NCBI GenBank assembly: GCA_023421395.1
Contig: JAEZTL010000041.1
Coordinates: 1 to 64,000, forward strand
DNA: 64,000 nt
Source of the DNA: Bacillota bacterium
GTDB taxonomy: Bacteria > Bacillota > Clostridia > Christensenellales > Aristaeellaceae
Direction: 5' to 3'
Shown: positions 1 to 7,797 of the stretch, one piece after another
Layout: every line of letters starts with the position of its first letter
Numbering within the stretch: position 1 is the stretch's first letter
The notes under the pieces: generated by a model
The model's input: only the letters and a program-made list of their open reading frames with translations
Databases searched by the model: none
Told to the model about the DNA's origin: nothing
Position numbers and translations under genes: made by a program

Positions 1-48
1 ATCGCCGTTGCATCTTCCGGCAATGTCCCGATACAGATTCGTCTCCAT
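1..48 (-). CDS. spoIVA: Stage IV sporulation protein A, N-terminal fragment (runs off window)
   Basis: Only the first 16 codons are inside the window, reading METNLYRDIAGRCNGD. This matches the conserved start of SpoIVA (pattern M-x-x-x-x-[IL]-x-[KR]-D-I-A-x-R-x-x-G-D), the ATPase that polymerises on the forespore and forms the base of the spore coat. The start is supported by a GGAGG about 7 bases upstream of the ATG. The known P-loop would follow just beyond the edge. Known family role: sigma-E-dependent mother-cell morphogen, present only in spore formers. The identification rests on a short stretch, so it is good but not certain. Confidence 0.75.
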   Translation of the reverse strand, partial: METNLYRDIAGRCNGD

Positions 49-109
49 GCCACATCCTCCTTGCCGGGCGCGCCAGACGGCGTACGCCTTCCACCCATGC
101 CATCGATGC

Positions 110-138
110 ATGGTATGAGGACGGGCAAACTGGTATGC
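110..138 (-). promoter_or_regulatory. Possible sigma-E-type promoter of spoIVA
   Basis: On the minus strand GCATACC, 14 bases, then CATACCAT lies about 60 bases upstream of the spoIVA start. The sigma-E consensus is roughly KMATATT, 13-14 bases, CATACAHT. The -10 half fits well and the -35 half only partly. spoIVA is sigma-E controlled in Bacillus, which is the main reason to propose it. It sits directly against the folT stop codon. Confidence 0.4.
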
Positions 139-687
139 CTAAGACCGCTTGAATTGGCGGTGCAGAACCGTCAGGAGGAAATACACAAGTGTGACGTCAA
201 TTGGATACTGGACCGCGTTTTTCAGCATGCGAAGCGGCAGCAGCGCCAAATATCCTTTTCCCAGCAGCAGGCTCAGCCACAGCGTATTCAGCGCGATGTG
301 CAGACCCGCCGCGATGATCCCCTGCGCCAGTAGAACGCGCGGCCATTTTACGCCGTCATGACCGTAGAAGGTCAGGCCGTACACCAGCCCGCCCAGCGCC
401 GCGTTAAGGGTAAAGCCGGGGAAAAAAGCGCCGGAAGGGTGGATCATGAACACGAGGATGTCTGAAAGAGCCGCCACCAGCATCGCCGGGGAGGGCCCGT
501 ACAGGTAACCGCAGGCCGCGACGGCAAGATAACCGAAGGATATTCTGAGAAAGTCTCCGATCGGCAGGTAGACGACCGAGTTCAGCACGACCTCGATGGC
601 CAGCAGCATCGCGCAGGCGACCATCGTTCGGGTATCTTTCAGCCCTTTCGCGGACTTGGAAAGGGATGCGATGCATTGTTTGAGCAT
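139..687 (-). CDS. folT: ECF transporter substrate-binding (S) component, folate family
   Basis: A 182-residue, very hydrophobic protein with about five to six membrane segments. The stretch around residues 45-75 (LRISFGYLAVAACGYLYGP, then ALSDILVF) fits FolT-type S components, which bind folate in the membrane and dock on the shared EcfT/EcfA/EcfA' engine. The ATG follows AAGGGGG at 6 bases. No ecf genes are adjacent; the only module seen is at about 52.6-55.1 kb, so this would be a group II solo S component. The leader is only about 15-20 bases, leaving no room for a THF riboswitch. Substrate is inferred from family resemblance; another vitamin is possible. Confidence 0.78.
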   Translation of the reverse strand: MLKQCIASLSKSAKGLKDTRTMVACAMLLAIEVVLNSVVYLPIGDFLRISFGYLAVAACGYLYGPSPAMLVAALSDILVFMIHPSGAFFPGFTLNAALGGLVYGLTFYGHDGVKWPRVLLAQGIIAAGLHIALNTLWLSLLLGKGYLALLPLRMLKNAVQYPIDVTLVYFLLTVLHRQFKRS

Positions 688-709
688 GATAATCCCCCTT
701 TATCGGCCC

Positions 710-738
710 ATCATACCATCCTGAAAAATGCGTGTCAA
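710..738 (-). promoter_or_regulatory. SigA promoter of folT
   Basis: On the minus strand a perfect -35 TTGACA (733-738), a 17-base spacer, and TATGAT (710-715). It stands back to back with the glgB promoter, so the two genes share a divergent control region of about 110 bases. Confidence 0.75.
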
Positions 739-750
739 TCCAAGTTTTGT

Positions 751-779
751 TTGCATGGACGCGGCGTATTGGTTATAAT
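751..779 (+). promoter_or_regulatory. SigA promoter of the branching enzyme gene
   Basis: TTGCAT at 751-756, a 17-base spacer, and a perfect TATAAT at 774-779. The GGGAGG ribosome binding site follows within 15 bases, so the leader is very short. Confidence 0.75.
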
Positions 780-798
780 TGAGTTGGGAGGGATTTTC

Positions 799-2814
799 AT
801 GAGCAAGACCGCGCCGGAGAAGAAGTATAAAATCCTCAGCATCGATCCATGGCTGACCCCATACCGGCGCGACATCCAGCTGCGGATGGATCGCTTTACC
901 GACATCCGCAAAAAAATGCTGGGCGCGAAGGGCGATCTGTCGTCCATGGCCAACGGCTACCTATACTATGGCATTCACCGGACGGAAAGCGGCTGGGTAT
1001 ACCGCGAGTGGGCGCCCGGTGCGGACGAAATGCACCTGATCGGCGACTTTAACGGCTGGAACCGGCAGTCGCACCCGATGAAAAAGCTCCCCGGCGGTTC
1101 CTGGGAGATCGAACTCAGCGCCGATGCCGTCAAGCACGGGGATCTGATCAAGGTGCAGGTGACGAAAAACGGCGTTCGCGCCGACCACATCCCCATCTAC
1201 ATCCGAAGGGTTGTGCAGAACCGGGAGGACAAGAGCTTTTCCGGTCAGGTGTGGGCGCCCAAGGTCCCCTTTCGCTGGACGGATGGCGGTTACGGCCGCA
1301 GGAAAATCAGCCCGCTGTACATTTACGAAGCCCACGTGGGCATGGCACAGGAGGAGGGCCGAATCGGCACGTACCGGGAGTTCGCCGACGAGGTGCTGCC
1401 TCGCATCAAGGCGGGCGGCTACAATGCGGTGCAGCTGATGGCGATCCAGGAGCATCCCTACTACGCGTCCTTCGGCTACCAGGTGTCGAACTTCTTCGCG
1501 GCGTCGTCCTGGTACGGCGAACCGGAGGATTTAAAGTACCTGATCAACACAGCCCACGGCATGGACATGCTGGTGCTGCTGGATCTCGTCCATTCCCACG
1601 CGGCCAAGAACACCGCAGAGGGCATCAACCTATTCGACGGCACTGAGGATCAATTCTTCCATAAGGGCAAGGCCGGAACTCATCCGGCGTGGGACACCAA
1701 GCTATTCAACTATGGAAAGCATGAGGTCATCCATTTCCTGTTGTCCAACTGCAAGTTCTGGCTGGAGGAGTACCATTTCGACGGCTTCCGCTTTGACGGC
1801 GTCACCTCGATGCTCTACCATGACCACGGGCTCGGCCGCGCCTTTGATGGGTATGACAAGTACTTCAGCATGAATACGGACGTGGAGGCCGTCACCTATC
1901 TGCAGCTGGCCAACGAGCTGATCCACGCGGTCAACCCCTTCGCCGTGACGGTGGCGGAGGACATGAGCGGCATGCCGGGTATGTGCCTGCCGATCCGCTA
2001 CGGCGGCATCGGGTTTGACTACCGGCTGGCGATGGGTGTGCCGGACTTCTGGATCAAAACGCTGGAAGTCGACGATGACCGCTGGGATATGGCGCGCATG
2101 TGGTACGAGTTGACCACCCGCCGCCCTCAGGAGGCATGCATCGGATACTGTGAATCCCATGACCAGGCCCTGGTGGGCGACAAGACGCTGATCTTCCGCA
2201 TGGCCGACGCGGAGATGTACACCGGCATGAACAAGGCGTACCACTCGCTGGCGGTTGACCGGGCCGTCGCCCTTTCGAAGATGATCCGCTTCATCACGCT
2301 GGCGCTGGCCTGCGAGGGGTACCTCAACTTCATGGGCAACGAGTTTGGTCACCCGGAGTGGATCGACTTCCCGCGGGAGGGCAACAGCTGGTCTTTCCAG
2401 TACGCGCGCCGCCAGTGGTCGCTGGCCGACAACGGCTTTCTGAAATACGAGTGGCTGCGGGATTTTGACCGGGCGATGCTGAAATTCGCGCGCAAGTACC
2501 GGGTGATGGTAAAAAAAGACCTCAATAACCTGTGGACGGACCAGCAGCGCAAGCTTCTCGCGTTCTCAAAGGGCGATCTGGTATACCTTTTCAACTTCCA
2601 TCCGACGAAATCCCAGGAGGACTTTCTGTTGCCGGTCAATCCGGTCGGCGCGGGCGACTACCGGGTTGTGTTTTCGACGGATGACGAAGTTTTCGGCGGC
2701 CAGGGCCGCATTTCGGAACAGACAATCTACCAGACCGAGTTCACGAGGGAGCGAGGCCTGGCCTTCAAGGTCTACTCACCCTGCCGGACGGCGATGGTGC
2801 TGAAAAAAATATAG
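799..2814 (+). CDS. glgB: 1,4-alpha-glucan branching enzyme, GH13 subfamily 8 type
   Basis: A 671-residue protein that would cut alpha-1,4 glucan chains and rejoin them as alpha-1,6 branches. The order is an N-terminal CBM48-like domain (about 50-150), the GH13 barrel (about 180-570) and a C-terminal beta domain. The catalytic residues are visible as D333 (FRFDGVTS), E387 (VAEDMSG) and D455 (ESHDQAL). The opening IDPWLTPYRRDIQLRM is typical of the eukaryote/Bacteroidetes-like GH13_8 group and unlike the Bacillus GlgB group. The start was chosen at the ATG after GGGAGG; the frame is open further upstream, but that part covers the promoter. No other glycogen gene is adjacent, so it stands alone. 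Confidence 0.92.
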   Translation: MSKTAPEKKYKILSIDPWLTPYRRDIQLRMDRFTDIRKKMLGAKGDLSSMANGYLYYGIHRTESGWVYREWAPGADEMHLIGDFNGWNRQSHPMKKLPGGSWEIELSADAVKHGDLIKVQVTKNGVRADHIPIYIRRVVQNREDKSFSGQVWAPKVPFRWTDGGYGRRKISPLYIYEAHVGMAQEEGRIGTYREFADEVLPRIKAGGYNAVQLMAIQEHPYYASFGYQVSNFFAASSWYGEPEDLKYLINTAHGMDMLVLLDLVHSHAAKNTAEGINLFDGTEDQFFHKGKAGTHPAWDTKLFNYGKHEVIHFLLSNCKFWLEEYHFDGFRFDGVTSMLYHDHGLGRAFDGYDKYFSMNTDVEAVTYLQLANELIHAVNPFAVTVAEDMSGMPGMCLPIRYGGIGFDYRLAMGVPDFWIKTLEVDDDRWDMARMWYELTTRRPQEACIGYCESHDQALVGDKTLIFRMADAEMYTGMNKAYHSLAVDRAVALSKMIRFITLALACEGYLNFMGNEFGHPEWIDFPREGNSWSFQYARRQWSLADNGFLKYEWLRDFDRAMLKFARKYRVMVKKDLNNLWTDQQRKLLAFSKGDLVYLFNFHPTKSQEDFLLPVNPVGAGDYRVVFSTDDEVFGGQGRISEQTIYQTEFTRERGLAFKVYSPCRTAMVLKKI

Positions 2815-2835
2815 TCTTTAAGAATGACCGCGGAG

Positions 2836-2879
2836 ATGAGATACCGGCGTGAGTGCATCCACTCACGCCGGTATCTCAT
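2836..2879. terminator. Perfect 20-bp inverted repeat between convergent glgB and pheT
   Basis: ATGAGATACCGGCGTGAGTG (2836-2855) is repeated exactly as its reverse complement at 2860-2879 around a 4-base loop. There is no T-tract on either side. It lies 22 bases after the glgB stop and 75 bases before the pheT stop. It is most likely a bidirectional terminator or RNA 3'-end stabiliser. Confidence 0.65.
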
Positions 2880-2953
2880 GAATACTCGTCTGCGGGGGTT
2901 CAATAGACGCCAACCCGCCTGGCGGGGCCTGGGACGCCAAAGTTCTGTTTTCG

Positions 2954-5341
2954 CTACGCCCTCAGCTTCGCACCGTGGGCGGTCTCGCAGGCCTTTACGA
3001 TCTTGTCAAAGCTTGTGGAGACCTCGCCGTCGGTCAGTGTGCGGTCGGCGGCGCGGAAGGTCAGCGCGAAGGCCGCGCTCTTCCTGCCCGGGCCTACCTG
3101 CGCGCCGCGATACAGGTCAAACAGTTTCACATCCGCGAGGGTCCTGCCCGCCGCGCGCCGGATGGTTTCCATCACGCCGCCGATGGCGACGCCGTCGTCC
3201 ATAACCAGCGCGATGTCGCGGCTGACCGCCGGAAAGCGGGGCAGCGGCTTGACCTCGCCGACGGGCACCTCGGCCGACATCACCGCCGAAACCGACAGCT
3301 CCGCCAGATAGACCCGCCGGTTCTCCAGATCAAACCGCGCCGCTACGTCCGGATGCACCTCGCCCATCTGGCCCAGCACGGCGTTTCCAGCATTGACCAC
3401 TGCCCGGCGGCCCGGATGCAGCCAGTTTTCGCCGCCCGTCTCCACCTTCGCCTCGATGCCGAAGCGCTGCATCAGACACACCACCGCGTCGCGGAGTTGG
3501 TAGAAGTTAACGCCCTCGCCGTACATGCCCAGGGTCAGCGTTGGGATTTCTTCCGGCAACTGATGAGGTTCGGTTTTTTTGAAGGCGTTGGAGAGCTCGA
3601 ACAGCCGGGCCTCCGCATTGCCGCGGTTCAGGTTGGTGGCCAGGGCGGAAAGCATCGACGGGGCCATCGTGGTGCGCATCACCGACGTGTCTTCGCCCAA
3701 GGGGTTCCGGACCGGAAGCGGGTCGAGCCGCCAGTCGCCCTCATCAAAGCCCATGGCCTCCAGCCACTTGGGGGAAACAAAGGAGTAGTTCAGCGCCTCA
3801 TAGAAATTCATGCCCACCAGCGTTTCCTTCGCGCGGTCACGGAAGCGCTGCTTTACCGAGCGCTCGCCCAGCATCGTTTCACCTTTTGGCAGCGTGGAGG
3901 GGATGGCGTCGTAGCCATAGAGCCGGAGCACCTCCTCAGCCAGATCCGCCTCAGTCTCGATGTCGCCGCGCCAGGCGGGCGGTACTGAGGTCAACTCGTC
4001 GCCGGAGAGCGTGGTATCGATATTAAGACCATTCAGGATCTCCTCCATCCGCTCCGGCGGAACCTCAATGCCGATCAGCTTCTGGATGCGGCGGACGCTG
4101 GCGGTAATCTCCCGCTCCTTGACGGGGTTCGGGTACAGGTCGATGACGCCGGGCGCCACTTCTCCGCACTCCAGCATGTTCACCAGCATGGCGGCGCGCT
4201 CCAGCGCCTCCATGGTGTTCTCCACGCATACGCCCTTTTCAAAGCGGGCGGAGGATTCGGTGCGGATGCCCAGCGCGCGGCTGGTGAGGCGGGTACCCGT
4301 GCGGTCGAAGGCGGCGCACTCGAACAGCACGCTTTGGGTGCCCTCGCCGATTTCGGATTCCTCGCCGCCCATGATGCCGGCCAGGCCCGTGGCGTTCTCC
4401 GCGTCCGCGATGACCAGCATGTCATCGGTCAGCGAGTGTTTCTTTCCATCCAGCGTGGTCAGCGTTTCGCCGCGCTTCGCGCGGCGCACGACGATCCGGC
4501 CCTCCCGCACCTTTCCGAGGTCGAAGGCGTGCATCGGGTGGCCGGTCTCCAGCATCACGAAGTTGGTGATGTCCACGATGTTGTTGATGGGCCGGATGCC
4601 CGCCGCGTGCAGGTAGGCGCGCATCCACTTTGGAGACGGACCGATCTTGACATTCGTTACCACCCGCGCGCAGTAGCGCGGGCAGAGCACGTCGTCACGC
4701 ACCTCTACGGATGCGTACTTCCCGATGGGCTCTCCCTTTTCCTCGACTTCGATTTCCGGCATCACGCAGTACTCGCCCAACACCGCCGAGCTCTCCCGGG
4801 CGATGCCCCAGACGCTCAGGCAGTCCGGCCGGTTGGCCAGGATTTCAAAATCCACCACGTCGTCGCCCAACCCCAGAACGCCCTTCACGCACACGCCGGG
4901 GGAAACCTCGTCTGTGATGACCAGAATGCCCTCGTCGCCCACGTTCGGGTACAGCCCCGGGGGCACATTCAGCTCCGGTCCGGAGCAGATCATGCCGTAG
5001 GACTCCACGCCGCGAAGCTTGCCCTTTTTGATCACGCCGCCGGGCAGCCGCGCGCCCTCGAGGGCCACCGGTACCAGCTGGCCCGCCCCTACGTTTGGCG
5101 CGCCGCATACGATCTGAAGCGGCGCCTCCCGGCCCACGTCCACCGTGCACACATGCAGGTGGTCGGAGTTCGGGTGGTCTTCGCAGGTGATGACGCGGCC
5201 CACCACCACGCCCTCAAAGTCCGCGCCGGTGGCGCTGATGCCCTCGACCCCGGTTCCGCTCATGACCATGCGTTTCGCATACTCGGCCGTATCCATTTTG
5301 ACGTCCACGTACTCGCGCAGCCAGTTCATCGGTACTTTCAT
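2954..5341 (-). CDS. pheT: Phenylalanine--tRNA ligase beta subunit
   Basis: 795 residues, the normal bacterial length. The EMAP-type tRNA-binding domain is at about 40-150, the B3/B4 editing region at about 210-380, the B5 domain at about 405-475, the catalytic-like core after that, and the anticodon-binding FDX-ACB domain in the last 95 residues. With PheS it forms the (alpha-beta)2 enzyme that charges tRNA-Phe and hydrolyses Tyr-tRNA-Phe. It starts 12 bases after pheS with its own AGGAGG and is co-transcribed from the T-box leader. Confidence 0.97.
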   Translation of the reverse strand: MKVPMNWLREYVDVKMDTAEYAKRMVMSGTGVEGISATGADFEGVVVGRVITCEDHPNSDHLHVCTVDVGREAPLQIVCGAPNVGAGQLVPVALEGARLPGGVIKKGKLRGVESYGMICSGPELNVPPGLYPNVGDEGILVITDEVSPGVCVKGVLGLGDDVVDFEILANRPDCLSVWGIARESSAVLGEYCVMPEIEVEEKGEPIGKYASVEVRDDVLCPRYCARVVTNVKIGPSPKWMRAYLHAAGIRPINNIVDITNFVMLETGHPMHAFDLGKVREGRIVVRRAKRGETLTTLDGKKHSLTDDMLVIADAENATGLAGIMGGEESEIGEGTQSVLFECAAFDRTGTRLTSRALGIRTESSARFEKGVCVENTMEALERAAMLVNMLECGEVAPGVIDLYPNPVKEREITASVRRIQKLIGIEVPPERMEEILNGLNIDTTLSGDELTSVPPAWRGDIETEADLAEEVLRLYGYDAIPSTLPKGETMLGERSVKQRFRDRAKETLVGMNFYEALNYSFVSPKWLEAMGFDEGDWRLDPLPVRNPLGEDTSVMRTTMAPSMLSALATNLNRGNAEARLFELSNAFKKTEPHQLPEEIPTLTLGMYGEGVNFYQLRDAVVCLMQRFGIEAKVETGGENWLHPGRRAVVNAGNAVLGQMGEVHPDVAARFDLENRRVYLAELSVSAVMSAEVPVGEVKPLPRFPAVSRDIALVMDDGVAIGGVMETIRRAAGRTLADVKLFDLYRGAQVGPGRKSAAFALTFRAADRTLTDGEVSTSFDKIVKACETAHGAKLRA

Positions 5342-5353
5342 CGGGAAACCTCC

Positions 5354-6376
5354 TTACCGGAACTGCGCCAGAAAGCGCAGGTCATTTTCATAGAAATAGC
5401 GCATGTCGGGTACGTTGTATTTCAGGATCGTCAGCCGCTCGACGCCCATGCCGAAGGCGAAGCCGGTGTACTTGGCGGAGTCGATGCCGCACATGTCCAA
5501 AACCTTCGGGTTTACCATGCCACAGCCCAGCACCTCGATCCAGCCGCTGCCCTTGCAGATGCGGCAGCCCGCGCCTTTGCAGGCGGAACAGCTGACGTCG
5601 AATTCCGCGGACGGCTCCGTGAACGGGAAGAAGGATGGGCGAAAGCGGGTCCGGATGTCGTCGCCAAAGAGCTTCCGGGCGAAAAGATCCAGCGTTCCTT
5701 TGAGATCGCCCATCGAGATGCCCTCGCCCACTACCAGGCCCTCAAGCTGGTGAAACACCGGCGAGTGGGTGGCGTCCGACTCATCCACGCGGTACACGCG
5801 GCCGGGGCAGACAATGCGGATCGGCGGCTTCCGGGTGGTCATCACCCGGGCCTGCACCGGCGAGGTGTGGGTGCGCAGTACAATTTCGTCGTCGATGTAG
5901 AAGGTGTCCTGCGCATCCCGGGCCGGATGGTTCTTGGGCAGGTTCAGAAGCTCAAAGTTGAAGTGGTCGAATTCCACCTCCGGCCCCTCGACCACCGAGA
6001 AGCCCATGCCGGTGAAGATGGAGAGCAGCTGGTCCTGCACCAGATACATCGGGTGCAGACTGCCCACGGAGCGCGTCTGCCCCGGCAGCGTCACGTCGAT
6101 GGCTTCGGATTTCAGCCGCGCTTCCTTCGCGGCGCCCTCGAGCGCCTCAGCGCGCGCTTCGATCGCCTGCTCGATTTTCTCGCGGGTGGCGTTGACCAGT
6201 TGACCCAGTCTGGGCCGCTCGTCCGCCGGCGCCTGGCCCAGGCTTCGGAGAAGGCCGGTCAGCTCGCCCTTGCGCCCCAGTACGCGCACCCTGAGCTCCT
6301 CCAGCGCCGGAAGGGTTTCGAGCGTCCCGAGCTCCTGAAATACGCGGGATTGGATTTCCTGAATGATCTTTTGCAT
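5354..6376 (-). CDS. pheS: Phenylalanine--tRNA ligase alpha subunit
   Basis: 340 residues from the ATG that follows AAGGAGGAGC; a longer open frame reaches back into the leader terminator and is not used. The N-terminal coiled coil is at about 1-85 and the class II catalytic core at about 100-340, with motif 2 (FRPSFFPFTEPSAEFDV) and motif 3 (GFAFGMGVERLTIL) readable. It makes phenylalanyl-adenylate and transfers Phe to its tRNA. It is the first gene of the pheST operon, controlled by the T-box upstream. Confidence 0.97.
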   Translation of the reverse strand: MQKIIQEIQSRVFQELGTLETLPALEELRVRVLGRKGELTGLLRSLGQAPADERPRLGQLVNATREKIEQAIEARAEALEGAAKEARLKSEAIDVTLPGQTRSVGSLHPMYLVQDQLLSIFTGMGFSVVEGPEVEFDHFNFELLNLPKNHPARDAQDTFYIDDEIVLRTHTSPVQARVMTTRKPPIRIVCPGRVYRVDESDATHSPVFHQLEGLVVGEGISMGDLKGTLDLFARKLFGDDIRTRFRPSFFPFTEPSAEFDVSCSACKGAGCRICKGSGWIEVLGCGMVNPKVLDMCGIDSAKYTGFAFGMGVERLTILKYNVPDMRYFYENDLRFLAQFR

Positions 6377-6395
6377 AAATGCTCCTCCTTCGGAA

Positions 6396-6429
6396 TGCAA
6401 AAAGCCCCGCCCCAAACTGGGGCGAGGTC
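6396..6429 (-). terminator. Regulated terminator of the pheST T-box
   Basis: On the minus strand CCTCGCCCC, loop AGTTT, GGGGCGGGG, then CTTTTTG. The 5' arm overlaps the T-box antiterminator sequence, as required for the switch. The pheS start codon follows about 20 bases later. Confidence 0.9.
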
Positions 6430-6641
6430 TCGCGGTACCACCCAAATTCGCCCGCGCCCATTGGACGTCAGGCCTCTCATCCGATATCGAGGATGAATCC
6501 GCGCGGGCCTACTGGTCTTTCAGCCCGCGTGCTCCGGAGCGAACTTCCCCGGTTCCCTGGCCCGGCGCGCTTTCAGCCGGCGGCGCGCCTCTCTGTCGGG
6601 CCGGTACCCCCGGCTACTCTTCTCCATCATCGCTTGATTTG
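6396..6641 (-). ncRNA. T-box leader (Phe) of the pheST operon
   Basis: On the minus strand the leader carries the T-box sequence GGGTGGTACCGCG (6431-6443), which pairs with the free CCA end of uncharged tRNA. Upstream is the Stem I start GATGGAGAAGAGTAGC, with an AG-bulge-like AGAGAGGC. The likely specifier is TTC (Phe) within GGGAAGTTCGC at 6541-6543, matching the downstream genes. The intrinsic terminator follows. When Phe is scarce, uncharged tRNA-Phe would stabilise the antiterminator and allow pheST transcription. The exact 5' edge is inferred from the promoter. Confidence 0.93.
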
Positions 6642-6647
6642 CATTAA

Positions 6648-6676
6648 ACTATAGCATAGCCCGCCTGGGTCGGCAA
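6648..6676 (-). promoter_or_regulatory. Promoter of the pheST T-box transcript
   Basis: On the minus strand TTGCCG (6671-6676), a 17-base spacer and TATAGT (6648-6653). This places the transcript start near 6640, just before the T-box Stem I. It lies close to the stop codon of the DUF1292 gene. Confidence 0.65.
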
Positions 6677-6684
6677 GTTAAGAA

Positions 6685-6999
6685 TCAGTCGCTATCCTCG
6701 TTTTCCTCTTGGGCGGCCTCGTCGGCCTCGGCGATTTCAAGGTAACGCTCGAAGATTTTTTCGAGCAGATCCTCATCCTCAATGCCCACGTAGGCGTCGT
6801 CGCCATCCTCGCCTGTCTCGATGCGCAGGATGACGACTTCGTCCTCGTCCACATCTTCGACCTCGTCGATGGGCACCAGCAGCACGTAGGGATCGCCCTC
6901 ATATTCGACCGTCATCAGATGTTCGAAGCGGACGGGCTTGCCGTCCTCGTCGATCAGTTCAATGATCTCGTTGCCGCTCTCCATCCTGTTGTCTTCCAT
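6685..6999 (-). CDS. DUF1292 family acidic protein
   Basis: 104 residues from an ATG preceded by GGGGAGG; the ribosome binding site lies inside the end of ruvX. It is strongly acidic, with a core ELIDEDGKPVRFEHLMTVEY and then PYVLLVP that fits DUF1292 (YrzB-like) proteins. The function of this family is unknown. Its position after ireB and ruvX is the conserved Firmicute order, which strengthens the call. Confidence 0.85.
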   Translation of the reverse strand: MEDNRMESGNEIIELIDEDGKPVRFEHLMTVEYEGDPYVLLVPIDEVEDVDEDEVVILRIETGEDGDDAYVGIEDEDLLEKIFERYLEIAEADEAAQEENEDSD

Positions 7000-7000
7000 G

Positions 7001-7459
7001 TCAGGCCCTCCCCTGTTCGTCCGGTTCTTCCGGAGGCCATCCGCCGCCATCCAGAAAGCTCTGCAGGATGTAGGTGGCGGCCAGTTTGTCGACGACTTCC
7101 TTGCGTTTTACGCGCCGCACATCGCCCTCCAGCAGCACGCGACGGGCCATCATGGTGGTCAGGCGCTCGTCCTCATGCCGCACTTGAAACCCGGCCGCTT
7201 CCAGCGCTCCGGAGAACGCCATGATCCGCTCGGCCTGCGGACCGAGGGAGCCGTTCATGTTTTTCGGCAGCCCCACCAAGACGCGCTTCGTCTCGTATTT
7301 TGAGGCCAGTTCCGAAATGCGCTGAAGGTCTTTCTCCAGCCCTTTGGTGAAGATGGTCTCGACACCCTGCGCCGTCAGTCCCAGCGGATCGGATACTGCC
7401 ACGCCGATGCGCTTCTCTCCGACGTCCAGCGCCAGCACGCGCGGCTTAAACACGGTCAT
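7001..7459 (-). CDS. ruvX: Putative pre-16S rRNA nuclease / Holliday junction resolvase-like protein
   Basis: 152 residues of the YqgF family, an RNase H fold. The first acidic residue is in LALDVGEKRIGVA (about residue 11), the second in LVGLPKNMNGS, and the C-terminal ones in DERLTT and VVDKLAA. Family members process the 5' end of 16S rRNA in E. coli; the resolvase role is less certain. It overlaps the ireB stop codon by four bases (ATGA). Confidence 0.93.
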   Translation of the reverse strand: MTVFKPRVLALDVGEKRIGVAVSDPLGLTAQGVETIFTKGLEKDLQRISELASKYETKRVLVGLPKNMNGSLGPQAERIMAFSGALEAAGFQVRHEDERLTTMMARRVLLEGDVRRVKRKEVVDKLAATYILQSFLDGGGWPPEEPDEQGRA

Positions 7460-7725
7460 CGCTCGGAGGTGTGCTGCGCGACGTAGAAGCTGACCAGTTC
7501 CTCCAGGATTTCGTCCCGCTCCAGCCTGCGGATGAGCGATCGTGCGTTGTTGTAGCTGGTGATGTAGGTCGGATCGCCTGACACAATGTAGCCCACGAGT
7601 TGCATGATTGGATCATGTCCCTTTGCTTTGAGCGACTGATAGACCGAGAGGATGATCTCCTCGGCTGTGTCCGACGAAGTCGGGGCATAATTGAATTTGC
7701 TGGTTTCGCCAAATTTGCTGTTCAT
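7456..7725 (-). CDS. ireB: IreB family regulatory phosphoprotein
   Basis: 89 residues, the usual length. The N-terminal threonine-rich stretch (YAPTSSDTAEEIILSVYQSL) carries the paired threonines that the kinase IreK phosphorylates in Enterococcus, and LVGYIVSGDPTYITSYNNAR is the family signature. Known role: negative regulator in PASTA-kinase signalling linked to cell-wall stress and cephalosporin resistance. It is first in the ireB-ruvX-DUF1292 unit and has its own SigA promoter. Confidence 0.9.
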   Translation of the reverse strand: MNSKFGETSKFNYAPTSSDTAEEIILSVYQSLKAKGHDPIMQLVGYIVSGDPTYITSYNNARSLIRRLERDEILEELVSFYVAQHTSER

Positions 7726-7764
7726 AATGCACCGCCTTCCAGCAGCGAATGGGCTCTTATTCCC

Positions 7765-7793
7765 ATTATACTACAGCATGGCGCAATTTTCAA
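7765..7793 (-). promoter_or_regulatory. SigA promoter of ireB-ruvX-DUF1292
   Basis: On the minus strand TTGAAA (7788-7793), a 17-base spacer and TATAAT (7765-7770). It sits in the 72-base gap after the permease gene, where alaS is found in many other Firmicutes. Confidence 0.75.
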
Positions 7794-7797
7794 TCAT

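Noticed and set aside
95..120. Near-palindrome CCATGCCATCGATGCATGG upstream of spoIVA
   Set aside because: The symmetry is broken by one base and there is no T-tract; no clear function could be assigned beyond the overlapping promoter candidate.
676..798. Upstream extension of the branching enzyme frame
   Set aside because: The extension covers the TTGCAT/TATAAT promoter; the ATG at 799 has a good ribosome binding site and matches the family N-terminus.
4334..6496. 720-residue open frame antisense to pheST
   Set aside because: It lies wholly opposite two certain genes, has a His/Arg/Ala-rich composition typical of antisense GC-rich frames, and has no ribosome binding site. Other long antisense frames (20326-22515, 22173-24080, 29743-31722, 39752-42388, 57161-58879) were dropped for the same reason.
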